Shown here: positions 1 through 8,293 of the stretch, piece after piece
Position numbering within the stretch: the stretch's first letter is position 1
How the letters are laid out: each line of letters opens with the position of its first letter
Origin: Chryseobacterium sp. ON_d1
GTDB lineage: Bacteria > Bacteroidota > Bacteroidia > Flavobacteriales > Weeksellaceae
Length of the DNA: 64,000 nucleotides
NCBI RefSeq assembly: GCF_006829085.1
Contig: NZ_BJTC01000004.1
Location: forward strand, 304,154 to 368,153
Reading direction: 5' to 3'
Program-made: the position numbers and the translations under genes
Notes under the pieces: model-generated
Told to the model about the DNA's origin: nothing
The model's input: the letters and a program-made list of their open reading frames with translations, nothing else
Databases searched by the model: none

Positions 1-231
1 TTCCATTTCTTCATAGGTAACAATCGGAACCTTATTTTTAAAATCCTGATAACTTGAAATGGAATTGAAACCGTAAAGTTTACCATATTCTGTATCCTCT
101 GCATGAAACAACTGAGAAAAGAGTATACCTTTCTGTGTTTCAATGGGATGATCCATGAAATTCTGTATCTGGTCAATTCTTTGACGGATAAACCAGTTGA
201 CCACGGTATTGAAAAGTGCTTTGGTTGCCAT
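1..231 (-). CDS. GH3 auxin-responsive promoter family protein (5' part only)
   Basis: Only the first 77 codons are in the window; the gene runs off the left edge. The N-terminus begins MATKALFNTVVNWFIRQR and continues through an ETQKGILFSQLF stretch to VPIVTYEEME, which I recognise as the start of bacterial GH3-family proteins. These are acyl-acid-amido synthetase-like enzymes of the adenylate-forming superfamily. The bacterial members have no settled substrate. The ATP-binding and catalytic parts lie outside the window, so activity cannot be judged. A TATATTTG -7 box ends only five bases before this ATG. Confidence 0.8.
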   Translation of the reverse strand, partial: MATKALFNTVVNWFIRQRIDQIQNFMDHPIETQKGILFSQLFHAEDTEYGKLYGFNSISSYQDFKNKVPIVTYEEME

Positions 232-236
232 TCCAA

Positions 237-244
237 CAAATATA
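237..244 (-). promoter_or_regulatory. -7 promoter element of the GH3 gene
   Basis: Minus-strand TATATTTG matches the Bacteroidota TAnnTTTG -7 consensus. It ends five bases before the ATG, so the mRNA would be leaderless or nearly so. No TTG -33 element is visible at the usual spacing. Confidence 0.45.
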
Positions 245-277
245 ATGATATTTGAATTTTCAGAAAATTTTTTATCT

Positions 278-316
278 GATTAAATAAAAAAACCGTTACA
301 GATTATGTAACGGTTT
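278..316 (-). terminator. Intrinsic terminator of the bacilliredoxin gene
   Basis: A perfect 11-bp stem (AAACCGTTACA and its complement, 290-316) has a five-base loop. On the minus strand it is followed by a run of seven T. It lies about 20 bases past the bacilliredoxin stop codon. Confidence 0.85.
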
Positions 317-336
317 GATATTTAGTTTATTGTATA

Positions 337-747
337 TTAGCAATACTCGTCATAAGCAGCCTGAAGGTTGGCAGCAATAGCACCAGCCGGATTCCCTTCA
401 ATGTGGTGTCTTTCCAGCATGTGAACCAATTCACCATCTTTGAAAAGGGCAACACACGGAGAACTTGGAGGAAATGGAGCAAGGTGTTTTCTTGCTTCTA
501 CTACCGCTTCAGTATCATATCCTGCGAATACGGTTGTTAAATGATCTGGTTTTTTATCTCCTGTCAAAGAGTATACTACTCCTGGTCTTGCCGCTCCTGC
601 AGCGCAACCACATACAGAGTTGATGACCAGTAATGTTGTTCCGGACTGCTTTAAAGCCTCTTCTACCTGAGCAGGAGTTGTTAAATCCTGAAAACCTTTA
701 TCTGTAAGCTCTGCCTTCATAGGCATTACTAAATCTGTTGGATACAT
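337..747 (-). CDS. BrxA/BrxB family bacilliredoxin
   Basis: A 136-residue member of the YphP/YqiW (BrxA/BrxB) family, thioredoxin-fold proteins that in Firmicutes remove bacillithiol from S-bacillithiolated proteins. The hallmark CGC motif sits in the segment NSVCGCAAGAARPG. The usual family start MYPTDLVMPMKAEL is present, so I place the start at the ATG at 747. A longer reading from a TTG at 798 is unlikely because a perfect promoter lies between the two. Bacteroidota such as this are expected to use bacillithiol-like thiols, but that is family knowledge and not shown here. The gene appears monocistronic, with its own promoter and terminator. Confidence 0.9.
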   Translation of the reverse strand: MYPTDLVMPMKAELTDKGFQDLTTPAQVEEALKQSGTTLLVINSVCGCAAGAARPGVVYSLTGDKKPDHLTTVFAGYDTEAVVEARKHLAPFPPSSPCVALFKDGELVHMLERHHIEGNPAGAIAANLQAAYDEYC

Positions 748-767
748 ATATTTTGTTTTTATCACCA

Positions 768-798
768 CAAAGTTAAGCAATTCCTGGCGTTTGTTCAA
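768..798 (-). promoter_or_regulatory. Promoter of the bacilliredoxin gene
   Basis: The minus strand reads TTG, 20 bases, then TAACTTTG (768-775), a full match to the Bacteroidota sigma consensus. It lies about 20 bases upstream of the ATG at 747 and decides that start. Confidence 0.75.
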
Positions 799-907
799 TA
801 TATAAAAACTATCAATCGTTTAGGCATATAAAATTAACCAAATATTAATACTTCAATAATATTCAAAAAAAAGTGAATTAAGACTAGGAATAATGAAATA
901 TTATTAT

Positions 908-915
908 TAAATTTG
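908..915 (+). promoter_or_regulatory. Possible -7 element of a short transcript
   Basis: TAAATTTG matches the TAnnTTTG consensus 24 bases before the small ORF at 940. No TTG -33 box is seen 17-23 bases upstream, so support is partial. Confidence 0.35.
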
Positions 916-939
916 AAATGATTCTGAAAAACAAGGACC

Positions 940-996
940 ATGAAAAAAACATTTAAGGCTTTCCCTCAAGCAATCAATCACTTAAATACTGTCTGA
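940..996 (+). CDS. Possible 18-residue peptide MKKTFKAFPQAINHLNTV
   Basis: A short ORF starts with ATG and begins with a Lys-rich MKK sequence. It lies between a TAnnTTTG-like box at 908 and a strong terminator at 1068-1100, so a transcript of about 180 bases is plausible. Nothing in the peptide points to a function. It could equally be an incidental ORF inside a small RNA. The flanking genes are both on the other strand, so this unit is independent of them. Confidence 0.25.
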   Translation: MKKTFKAFPQAINHLNTV

Positions 997-1067
997 AATA
1001 TGGTAGTAGCTAAATTCTTTTTTCAGTTTAGAATTAAAACTGATTAACAAACTTTAATATCCAAAAC

Positions 1068-1100
1068 GAAGTCCGGAACTGAACAGTTCCGGACTTCTTT
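1068..1100 (+). terminator. Strong intrinsic terminator
   Basis: A perfect 13-bp GC-rich stem (GAAGTCCGGAACT and its complement) closes a GAAC loop and is followed by TTT. No annotated plus-strand gene precedes it, which implies a small transcript from about 920. It may also act on the opposite strand, where the yqeY gene ends at 1197. Confidence 0.75.
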
Positions 1101-1196
1101 AATCAAATCGATATGCAAAGGTTGTATATCCTTAGTTATGGAGTGAAACGTGTCTAAGATTTGTAAATCAGTTCAAATCTCAAAAAACGGATCACC

Positions 1197-1643
1197 TTAA
1201 GACAGGAGTTTCTTAGCCATCTCGGAAATACTTTTTCCATCAGATTTTCCGGCTAATGCTTTTGATGCCACTCCCATTACCTTCCCTAAATCTTTGATAG
1301 ATTCAGCTCCGGTTTCAGAAATAATGTTTTTAATTTCTGTTTCCAGTTCTTCAGCAGAAAGCTGCTTTGGCAAAAACTGCTCAATAATTTTCATCTGAGC
1401 TTCCTCTACTTCTGCGAGATCATTTCTGCCCTGGGCTGTAAACTGGTCGTAAGAATCCTTACGTTGTTTTACCATTCTCTGAAGGATGGCAATTTCCTGT
1501 TCTGCAGTTACTTCTGCTCCTACAGCTTCAGTTTTAAGCAGTAATATCTGGGATTTTACAGCACGCAGAGAATCTAAAGCTACTTTGTCTTTAGCTCTCA
1601 TTGCTGTTTTTATAGCTTCGTTTATTGTATTTTCTAAACTCAT
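1197..1643 (-). CDS. GatB/YqeY domain-containing protein
   Basis: A 148-residue protein of the YqeY family, related to the tRNA-binding tail domain of GatB, the amidotransferase subunit acting on mischarged Gln/Asn-tRNA. It starts MSLENTINEAIKTAMRAKDK and carries the typical LRAVKSQILLLKTE and EQFLPKQLSAEELE segments and a KVMGVASKALAGKSDG core. As a stand-alone YqeY its role is unknown. It follows ftsZ in the same direction with a 91-base spacer filled by a hairpin repeat, so it may be the last gene of the dcw transcript. Confidence 0.9.
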   Translation of the reverse strand: MSLENTINEAIKTAMRAKDKVALDSLRAVKSQILLLKTEAVGAEVTAEQEIAILQRMVKQRKDSYDQFTAQGRNDLAEVEEAQMKIIEQFLPKQLSAEELETEIKNIISETGAESIKDLGKVMGVASKALAGKSDGKSISEMAKKLLS

Positions 1644-1655
1644 GGTTTCAAATTT

Positions 1656-1727
1656 AACAATGTATCAATGTAACAGTTTACCAATAAATGTCTGGTAATT
1701 GTTACATTGGTACATTTCTACATTGTT
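1656..1727 (-). repeat. AT-rich quasi-palindrome between ftsZ and yqeY
   Basis: Left arm AACAATGTATCAATGTAAC and a complementary right arm (reverse complement AACAATGTAGAAATGTACC, continuing AATGTAAC) form a long imperfect hairpin. The arms are built from variants of the word ATGTAAC. It fills most of the spacer. Confidence 0.6.
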
Positions 1728-1734
1728 ATATTAT

Positions 1735-3648
1735 TTAGTCTACGTCTTTATTTAAAAATCTGTTTTCTCTGATCTGCATAGATCCATTGTTATCAGACAG
1801 GTATGTATTGATGTTCTGGTCTGATGCATTGTTTCCGTCGATCGAAATATTTTTTCTTTTGAAAGCCGGAATAGATTCAAATTCACTTGTGCTGTCAAAG
1901 CTCTGATAGCGTGAGTTGAATTCTTTTAATTTATTTCTTCTTTCAATCACTCTGTCCTGATCAATTGTTTTATTCACGAAAGTGAATTCTGATTCTTCAG
2001 TTTTCGGAGTTTCAATTTCTGTTTTGTTTTCAGAAGCTGATCTTATTTCAGCCTTTGGTTCTTCCTGTTTCTGATAGAATGTTTCTATTTTTTGAGCGGG
2101 TTCAGCTATGGCAGCGTTTGTTGGGGTATTAAATTCTGCCTTTGGCTGTCCAAAATCGGTATTGGGTTCGTTTCTTGTAGGCTCGTTGACAAAGAAGCTG
2201 AATTCAACAGGTTTTTCCTCTGAAAAAGAGCTTGTAAGCGGAGTTCCGGATTGTGGCTCATCTTTCTTGTTTTCAAAATCAAATGAGAAAGACTGGATCT
2301 CAAGATCGTTAGGATCGTCATGCTCTTCATCAATAGAGAATAAGCTGTATTCTTCTTCTGCACCTTCTTCATTTCTCCAGTTCTGTTCAGGAGTATTCAC
2401 CGTATCTTCCTCTTTATCAAAGAATTTTATTTCAGTTCTGGGCTGTTCTTCTTCAATAATCATTTTTTTTTCAGTAGACTTCACATTGAATGAGATGTCG
2501 TGGTCTTCATCATCCAGCCTGAAAAGATTTTTCCCACCAAAATCATGCGTGGTTTCAGGAGCAGATTCTCTTTCTTCTCTTGTTTTGAAAGGAGAATTTT
2601 TGGGAGCTTCAAAACTGTCGTTAAGACTGATTCTGATTTTCTCTGTAGGTCCTGCAAACTTCTTATTATCGTTGGAGAATCCTGTTGCAATAACAAGAAC
2701 GCTTACTGCATCTCCTAATTCTTCATCAGCACCCACCCCGAAAATGATATCCGCTGTATTTCCAGCTTCTTTCTGGATGTGGTCCATGATCACCCCGATT
2801 TCGTCCATGGTTACTTCTTCTGCACCACTTCTGATCAATAACAGTACGTTTTTCGCTCCTGTAATCTTGTTATCGTTCAATAATGGAGAATCTAAAGCCT
2901 TTCTTACCGCTTCTTCCGCCTTATTTTCACCCGAAGCAATACCTGTTGACATCAGCGCAGTACCGGAGTTCTGAAGTACAGATTTAGCATCTCTAAAGTC
3001 AATGTTTACATCAAAGTAACCGGTAATAACCTCTGCCATTCCTTTGGCAGCATTGGTTAAAACTTCATCGGCTTTTGAGAATCCCTGTTTGAATCCAAGG
3101 TTCCCGAACTGCTGTCTTAGTTTATCATTATTGATGACAATAAGTGAGTCAACATTATTTCTTAATTTATCAAGACCGTTTTCTGCCTGTTCCAGCCTTC
3201 TTTTCCCTTCAAAGCTGAAAGGAACGGTAACAATACCTACCGTCAGGATTCCCATGTCTTTTGCGACTTTAGCAATGACAGGTGCAGCTCCGGTACCGGT
3301 ACCACCACCCATTCCGGCAGTGATGAACACCATTTTGGTGTTTTGTCCCATAGCCGCTTTGATATCTTCAATACTTTCGATGGCAGATTTTTCTCCCACT
3401 TCAGGATCGGCACCAGCTCCAAGCCCTTCTGTGATAGAAGTTCCCAACTGAACTTTATTGGCTACCGGGTTGTTATCTAAAGTCTGGGCATCTGTATTAC
3501 AGATCACGAAATCAACCCCGTGAATCCCTTTTTCGTACATGTGTTTCAGGGCATTGTTTCCACCGCCTCCTACACCGATTACTTTTATAATGGATGAATT
3601 TCCTTTTGGTAAATCAAATGAAAATCCTTGTGTACCTAAATTTTCCAT
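1735..3648 (-). CDS. ftsZ: Cell division protein FtsZ
   Basis: The tubulin-like GTPase that forms the cytokinetic Z-ring. The N-terminal nucleotide-binding region has the GVGGGGNNALKHM loop and the tubulin signature GGGTGTGAAPVIA. The GTPase core runs to about residue 330. The remaining 300 or so residues are an acidic, Ser/Thr/Glu-rich disordered linker, ending in a conserved-looking tail (RENRFLNKDVD). At 637 residues it is far longer than the ~380 of E. coli but normal for flavobacteria. The gene lies directly after ftsA and before yqeY. Confidence 0.97.
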   Translation of the reverse strand: MENLGTQGFSFDLPKGNSSIIKVIGVGGGGNNALKHMYEKGIHGVDFVICNTDAQTLDNNPVANKVQLGTSITEGLGAGADPEVGEKSAIESIEDIKAAMGQNTKMVFITAGMGGGTGTGAAPVIAKVAKDMGILTVGIVTVPFSFEGKRRLEQAENGLDKLRNNVDSLIVINNDKLRQQFGNLGFKQGFSKADEVLTNAAKGMAEVITGYFDVNIDFRDAKSVLQNSGTALMSTGIASGENKAEEAVRKALDSPLLNDNKITGAKNVLLLIRSGAEEVTMDEIGVIMDHIQKEAGNTADIIFGVGADEELGDAVSVLVIATGFSNDNKKFAGPTEKIRISLNDSFEAPKNSPFKTREERESAPETTHDFGGKNLFRLDDEDHDISFNVKSTEKKMIIEEEQPRTEIKFFDKEEDTVNTPEQNWRNEEGAEEEYSLFSIDEEHDDPNDLEIQSFSFDFENKKDEPQSGTPLTSSFSEEKPVEFSFFVNEPTRNEPNTDFGQPKAEFNTPTNAAIAEPAQKIETFYQKQEEPKAEIRSASENKTEIETPKTEESEFTFVNKTIDQDRVIERRNKLKEFNSRYQSFDSTSEFESIPAFKRKNISIDGNNASDQNINTYLSDNNGSMQIRENRFLNKDVD

Positions 3649-3667
3649 AACTATACTTTTTATAATT

Positions 3668-3735
3668 ATAATTGATCATTGATTGATGATAATTGATAAG
3701 GAAAAGATCGTTTATCGCTTATCATTCATCATTTA
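3668..3735 (-). repeat. Quasi-palindrome between ftsA and ftsZ
   Basis: An AT-rich hairpin is built from variants of TGATAATTGATAAG. The right arm (reverse complement TGATGAATGATAAG) pairs imperfectly with TGATGATAATTGATAAG on the left. Its word set differs from those in other spacers of the cluster. Confidence 0.5.
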
Positions 3736-3739
3736 TAAT

Positions 3740-5125
3740 TTACTCTACTTCTTCAAAGAATTTTTTTACTTTTTCCATCAGCGACTGGCCGAAGGTCAAT
3801 TTCGCTTTTCTGTTTTCCAGTTTCTCCTTTTCAAAAGACTGTTGCTCTTGAACGGGCGCAGCCTGCTGAACAGTTTGAACAGTTTCTGTCTGTGCTGCAG
3901 TAACTTCCGGTTTTGGCTGTTCAGTGACAACTTCTGCTATTTCATCAATATTCTGCTTTTTGTCCCTGATCTTTAAACTTTCCATCAGTAATCCGATAGA
4001 TGTAGCAAATTCAGGGCCTTTCAGATACTGATTTTTATCGTTGGCAATATATTCATTCGCAAAACCGATTCTGCTGTCAAAACCTGTGGTATAATTGGCC
4101 AGCTGGCGAAGATGCTTTAAGTTTGAACCCCCACCGGTAAGAACGATTCCGGCAATCAGTTTTTTCTTTTGTTCAAAAGCTCCGTAAGCCTTCAGCTCTG
4201 TATTTACCATTTCCAGAACTTCTTCTACTCTTGCATTGATGATCTGTGCCAGCGTTTTTAAAGAAATTTCTTTGTCTGGTCTTCCGTGAAGCCCGGGAAT
4301 GGTTACAAAAGTACTGTCTTTTTCCAATTCGGGAACAGCCGAACCAAACTTTACTTTCAGTTGTTCTGCATGTTTCTCTATGATAGAACAGCCTTCTTTG
4401 ATATCTTCGGTAATAATTCCGCCTCCGTATGGAATCACGCAGGTATGACGGATGATATTATCTTTAAAGATGGCAATGTCGGTTGTACCACCACCAATGT
4501 CAACGATGGCTACCCCAGCTTCTTTCTCTTCTTTGGTAAGGACAGCTTCTGAAGACGCCAATGGCTCTAAAGTAAGGGCTTCCATTTCCAGGCCGGCCTC
4601 ACGGACACATCTTGCAATGTTTCTGATACTGCCCATTTGGCCTACTACAACATGGAAGTTTGCTTCTAATCGTTTTCCATGCATTCCGACAGGTTCCTGA
4701 ATTTCCCCCTCGGAATCCACTTTATATTCTTGAGGAAGTACGTGGATAATTTCTTCTCCAGGAAGCATGACCAGTTTTTTTACCTGATCTTTTAATGCTT
4801 CAATGTCATCGTCTGTAATAAATTTGTCAGGATGTTCACGCATAATATAATCGGAGTGCTGCAGAGAACGGATGTGTTTTCCTGCAATACCTACCGTAAC
4901 TTTGCGGATAGGAACTCCGGCGCTGGATTGTGCTTCGGATACTGCAGCCTTGATTGAATTAATGGTCTGTGAAATATTATTCACAATCCCTTTATGAACA
5001 CCAAGACTTTTAGCTTTTCCTACACCGAGAACTTCTATTTTCCCGTGTGCATTCCTTCTTCCGACAATCGCGACTATCTTTGTTGTCCCGATGTCCAGAC
5101 CTACTGAATACTCTTGATTTTCCAT
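3740..5125 (-). CDS. ftsA: Cell division protein FtsA
   Basis: An actin-fold ATPase (461 residues) that anchors FtsZ to the membrane. Phosphate 1 motif GLDIGTTKIVAIVG lies at residues 9-22 and phosphate 2 motif VDIGGGTTDIAIF near 208. The adenosine-binding LTGGGSNLK stretch lies near 328. A Gln/Glu/Val-rich linker follows residue 400, and the protein ends in a probable amphipathic membrane-targeting helix (SLMEKVKKFFEEVE). It lies between ftsQ and ftsZ in the standard order, so co-transcription and a stoichiometric link to FtsZ are expected. Confidence 0.97.
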   Translation of the reverse strand: MENQEYSVGLDIGTTKIVAIVGRRNAHGKIEVLGVGKAKSLGVHKGIVNNISQTINSIKAAVSEAQSSAGVPIRKVTVGIAGKHIRSLQHSDYIMREHPDKFITDDDIEALKDQVKKLVMLPGEEIIHVLPQEYKVDSEGEIQEPVGMHGKRLEANFHVVVGQMGSIRNIARCVREAGLEMEALTLEPLASSEAVLTKEEKEAGVAIVDIGGGTTDIAIFKDNIIRHTCVIPYGGGIITEDIKEGCSIIEKHAEQLKVKFGSAVPELEKDSTFVTIPGLHGRPDKEISLKTLAQIINARVEEVLEMVNTELKAYGAFEQKKKLIAGIVLTGGGSNLKHLRQLANYTTGFDSRIGFANEYIANDKNQYLKGPEFATSIGLLMESLKIRDKKQNIDEIAEVVTEQPKPEVTAAQTETVQTVQQAAPVQEQQSFEKEKLENRKAKLTFGQSLMEKVKKFFEEVE

Positions 5126-5210
5126 TTTATATCGATTTGATTTTTTCTACTTTTTTCCTTTTTCACTATAAGGATGATCTCTTATTTGTGCATTAAATGC
5201 CCTGAAGGGC

Positions 5211-6176
5211 CTATTCTATTTTTACTTTTGCCTTAGGCTTGGACTGTGCCTTGACGGGTGGCTTTTTCTCGGCTTTTTTCGTTTCTTTTGTATGTGTTTT
5301 CGTTTTTGTACTTTCTTTAGGCTTTACCGTGGTGGAGGCCTTTTTCGCTTCCGTTGTCTGGGGCTTACTATCCGTCTTTTTAGCTGCTGCTGTAGAAGGA
5401 GCTTTGGCCAGTTCCATTTTTCCTGCCTTTAAAATACTGTCATTTTCTTTAAAATAAGGGTTTAAAGTAGTGACAATCTGATTTTGATATTTCACAGAAA
5501 CCATACTGTATTTCTGCGGATCCTGGTATACCAGGTATTTCTCAACAAAGGTTTTAAATCCTTTTACTTTAAAGTCGATATTATCAAGATCTCCTATTTC
5601 TACTCTATAGTTTCCTTCGCTTGTAAGCAGGCTATAACTGTCTTTATTTTTTGAGATTCCAATAAAATATTTTTTACTGAAATCATCTTTGTCAATCTTT
5701 TCTACCAGTTCTGCCAGTTTTTCATATTCATCCGGCTGTACATTTCCGGTTACCAGCATACATGGGTGTGAATAGGTTCTTGAAATCGGGAATTCAATCC
5801 CCTTTTCATCTACATAAAAGTCTCTTCCGTCTTTATTCAGCCTGAAGACAGGTACTCTTTGCTTGATATCCAGATTCAGTTTTCCATTCAGATTCAGATA
5901 GACATTGGCGCTATCCACTGCCGGAAGAGAATTGATCTTTTTTTCTAAAGAAGGAATATTTAGATCTCCTACTTTTCCTGAAGGGTTTTCTTTTTTTACA
6001 ATCTCCCTGATATCTTTTTCATCCACAAAATACACCGGAGTTTTCTCGCTCATTTTTACAGAAATCTTATTGTCCGTAATCTCCTCACGGCTGAATCTTC
6101 TCAATGAGAAGCTCAGTAAAAATCCTAAGATGATTACAGTGACAACAATTTTTAATATTCTGTATTTATTTTTCAT
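5211..6176 (-). CDS. ftsQ: Cell division protein FtsQ/DivIB
   Basis: A bitopic division protein of 321 residues that recruits other divisome parts and acts in the periplasm. A short basic N-terminus is followed by one membrane segment (about 9-26, ILKIVVTVIILGFLLSFSL). Next come a POTRA-like region (TPVYFVDEKDIREIV to LNLNGKLNLDIKQRVPVFRL) and the FtsQ beta domain. Residues from about 262 to the end form an unusual Lys/Thr/Ala-rich tail of roughly 60 residues that would lie outside the inner membrane. Position before ftsA supports the call, since FtsQ sequences diverge strongly. Confidence 0.9.
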   Translation of the reverse strand: MKNKYRILKIVVTVIILGFLLSFSLRRFSREEITDNKISVKMSEKTPVYFVDEKDIREIVKKENPSGKVGDLNIPSLEKKINSLPAVDSANVYLNLNGKLNLDIKQRVPVFRLNKDGRDFYVDEKGIEFPISRTYSHPCMLVTGNVQPDEYEKLAELVEKIDKDDFSKKYFIGISKNKDSYSLLTSEGNYRVEIGDLDNIDFKVKGFKTFVEKYLVYQDPQKYSMVSVKYQNQIVTTLNPYFKENDSILKAGKMELAKAPSTAAAKKTDSKPQTTEAKKASTTVKPKESTKTKTHTKETKKAEKKPPVKAQSKPKAKVKIE

Positions 6177-6179
6177 ACA

Positions 6180-6240
6180 TTTTTTGTATTCATGTATTTA
6201 TGTAAAATGTATTCATGAATACGTAAATACATTATTACTT
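6180..6240 (-). repeat. Quasi-palindrome between the GxxExxY gene and ftsQ
   Basis: The spacer is composed of GTATTCATG/ATGTAAA-type words and contains the perfect 14-bp palindrome GTATTCATGAATAC (6209-6222). Confidence 0.5.
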
Positions 6241-6241
6241 T

Positions 6242-6619
6242 TTACAATTTATTTACAACTCGTTTTACTCCATTTTTGAATAGCATTGAATGGAAATTCA
6301 AAATCATTCCGAGTTTTATGTTGGTTATTCTTAAATAATTTAAAAGCTGAAAAAAATGATAATCATTAATCTCCTGAACTGCTTTTATTTCAATTATTAA
6401 TTTGTTTTCAACTAATAAATCTACTCTGAACGCTTTAGATATCTTTAACTCTTCATATTCAATGTCAATGTTTTTTTGACTTTCTACATTCAATCCTCTA
6501 TTTTTTAGTTCATAAACTAAGCACTCTTCATATACATTTTCATAAAGTCCAATTCCAAGCGTACGATGTATTTTCATTCCAGCACTGAAAACAATCTCTG
6601 AAATTTCATTTTCTATCAT
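6242..6619 (-). CDS. GxxExxY family protein
   Basis: A 125-residue protein with the family-naming motif GLYENVY (G-x-x-E-x-x-Y) near residue 24. A nuclease-like core follows: RVDLLVENKLIIEIKAVQEI supplies the Asp and Glu-x-Lys of a PD-(D/E)xK fold. The family is widespread in Bacteroidota, often as a lone gene between unrelated genes and sometimes inside 23S rRNA intervening sequences. Function is unproven. Here it sits between murC and ftsQ, in line with the operon and downstream of a large nested palindrome. It has no known role in division, so I read it as an inserted cassette. Confidence 0.85.
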   Translation of the reverse strand: MIENEISEIVFSAGMKIHRTLGIGLYENVYEECLVYELKNRGLNVESQKNIDIEYEELKISKAFRVDLLVENKLIIEIKAVQEINDYHFFQLLNYLRITNIKLGMILNFHSMLFKNGVKRVVNKL

Positions 6620-6639
6620 ACATTTTGTGTTTTTCTTTT

Positions 6640-6792
6640 AACGCTACGATCGCAAAGCAACCTTTTTATTTTTCCGTTCGCGAGGGCGTTTCACTCAGCG
6701 AGGGCTATAACTTATATAATTTGTTTTCTCATTTTTGCTGAGTAAAACGCCTTTGCGAACGATGTTACATTTTTCTTCGCGAGCATAGCGTT
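6640..6792. repeat. Large nested inverted repeat beside the GxxExxY gene
   Basis: Inner arms at 6675-6699 and 6737-6761 are 25 bases each and match at 22 positions (CGTTCGCGAGGGCGTTTC against CGTTCGCAAAGGCGTTTT). Outer arms at 6640-6657 and 6775-6792 match at 15 of 18. The structure spans almost the whole murC to GxxExxY spacer and is more GC-rich than neighbouring spacers. Confidence 0.75.
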
Positions 6793-6797
6793 TATAC

Positions 6798-8156
6798 TCA
6801 AATTTTCTCAATCCATTCACAGATAGGATCATACAGGGTATCTATATTTCCTGCACCTACGGTGAGAAGGATATCAAAATCTTTTTCTTTTATTTTTTCA
6901 AAAGCATCAGATAAAGTCGATACCTCTTTTTTATCTAATGTCACTTTTTCCAGCAGCCAGTTTGAAGTAATTCCCTCAAAATTCTCCTGAAGCTCTCTCG
7001 CAGGATAAATATCAAGCAGAATAAGTTCATCGGCTTTGCTTAAGCTTTCCGCAAATCCGTCTGCGAAATCTCTTGTTCTGCTGAAAAGGTGGGGCTGGAA
7101 GGCTACCAGAAGTTTTTTATCAGGATAAAATGTTCTGATTGAGCTCATTACAGCATTGATTTCTGTAGGATGGTGAGCGTAATCGTCAATATAAATTTTA
7201 CCGTTTTGATAAATATGTTTGGTATATCTTCTTTTAATTCCTTTAAAATTGGCAATTGCTTTTTTCAGCGTATCAAAATCTGCGCCTAAATTATGCAGAA
7301 TAGCCAGTGCTGCAGTAGCATTTTCCACATTATGAATGCCAGGAATTTCCCAGACAAAATCCTTTATCGTTTCTGTTGGGGTATGGAAATCAAAATAAAT
7401 TTTATCATGATCCATACGCAGATTGTCTGAATAATAATCTGCAGGCTCATTAACGGCATAAGTCTGATGTCCTCTGCCGATTTCCAGTCCCTTTCTTATA
7501 AAAAGCTGTTTGTCTTCAGGCACTAATGCTGCAAACTGTCTGAATCCTTCTTCAATATGGCTCTTATCTCCATAGATATCAAGGTGATCCGCATCTGTAG
7601 ATGTCACGACTGCCCAGTCCGGAGAAAGGTTCAGGAAGCTTCTGTCATATTCATCTGCTTCTACTACAGAATAGGTAGAACCATTGTACAGGAAGTTGGA
7701 TTTAAAGTTTTCAGAAATCCCTCCCAGAAAACATGAGAAAGGAAGATCTGCTTCTTTGCACAAATGGGCAACAAGGGTAGACGTGGTGGTCTTTCCGTGA
7801 GTGCCAGCTATGGCGATGCAGTCTGTATTTTCTGTAATTAATCCTAAAACTTTCGCTCTTTTCAGAACTTCAAACTGATTTTGGCTGAAATAATCCAGTA
7901 TTCCAAGTGTTTTGATAGCAGGAGTATAGATGACCAGTGTATCTTCTTTCTGAAGAGAGGTTATTCTTTCATCAATAAGATCCTCAAAAACAATATCAAT
8001 GCCTTCGTTCATCAGGTTCTGGGTAAGTTTTGTATTGGTTTTGTCGTAGCCCAATACTTTTTTCCCGGAGGCATTGAAATAACGCGCCAGTGCGCTCATT
8101 CCGATACCTCCGATTCCGACGAAGTAAAAAGTCTGATATGTTTGTAAAATGTTCAT
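6798..8156 (-). CDS. murC: UDP-N-acetylmuramate-L-alanine ligase MurC
   Basis: Cytoplasmic ATP-dependent ligase of 452 residues that adds the first amino acid, L-Ala, to UDP-MurNAc. The N-terminal Rossmann domain starts FVGIGGIGMSALARYF. The ATP-binding P-loop is AGTHGKTTTSTLVAHL. The central-domain VEADEYDRSFL motif and the C-terminal DDYAHHPTEI motif are the usual MurC signatures. It lies downstream of murG, separated from it by the GIY-YIG gene and its repeats. Confidence 0.97.
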   Translation of the reverse strand: MNILQTYQTFYFVGIGGIGMSALARYFNASGKKVLGYDKTNTKLTQNLMNEGIDIVFEDLIDERITSLQKEDTLVIYTPAIKTLGILDYFSQNQFEVLKRAKVLGLITENTDCIAIAGTHGKTTTSTLVAHLCKEADLPFSCFLGGISENFKSNFLYNGSTYSVVEADEYDRSFLNLSPDWAVVTSTDADHLDIYGDKSHIEEGFRQFAALVPEDKQLFIRKGLEIGRGHQTYAVNEPADYYSDNLRMDHDKIYFDFHTPTETIKDFVWEIPGIHNVENATAALAILHNLGADFDTLKKAIANFKGIKRRYTKHIYQNGKIYIDDYAHHPTEINAVMSSIRTFYPDKKLLVAFQPHLFSRTRDFADGFAESLSKADELILLDIYPARELQENFEGITSNWLLEKVTLDKKEVSTLSDAFEKIKEKDFDILLTVGAGNIDTLYDPICEWIEKI

Positions 8157-8269
8157 TTATATTTTAATCTTTAATGGCTCTTAACTAGTTCAGAGCTTTA
8201 TTTTTAATATATTATAAGACTTCAATCACTGATATCCATGACTTGTTAACGGATTAAATTTTTAACAGA

Positions 8270-8293
8270 GTCAGGCTGAGCTTGTCGAAGCCT
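8270..8293 (-). repeat. Dispersed repeat copy 1 (LRQAQGD-type)
   Basis: GTCAGGCTGAGCTTGTCGAA followed by GCCT. This belongs to the widespread bacterial repeat whose core CTTCGACAAGCTCAGG is often mistranslated as LRQAQGD. It lies just past the stop codon of the GIY-YIG gene. Confidence 0.85.

Noticed and set aside
290..316. CCGTTACA/TGTAACGG repeat as a fourth copy of the regulon operator
   Set aside because: Spacing and half-site order differ (AACCGTTAC rather than TTACGG) and it is followed by a T run, so it is a terminator.
748..798. N-terminal extension of the bacilliredoxin from a TTG
   Set aside because: The family start is at 747 and a consensus promoter sits inside the extension.
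2108..2974. 288-codon plus-strand ORF opposite ftsZ
   Set aside because: Ser-rich composition typical of the reverse strand of a real coding region; ftsZ is certain on the other strand.
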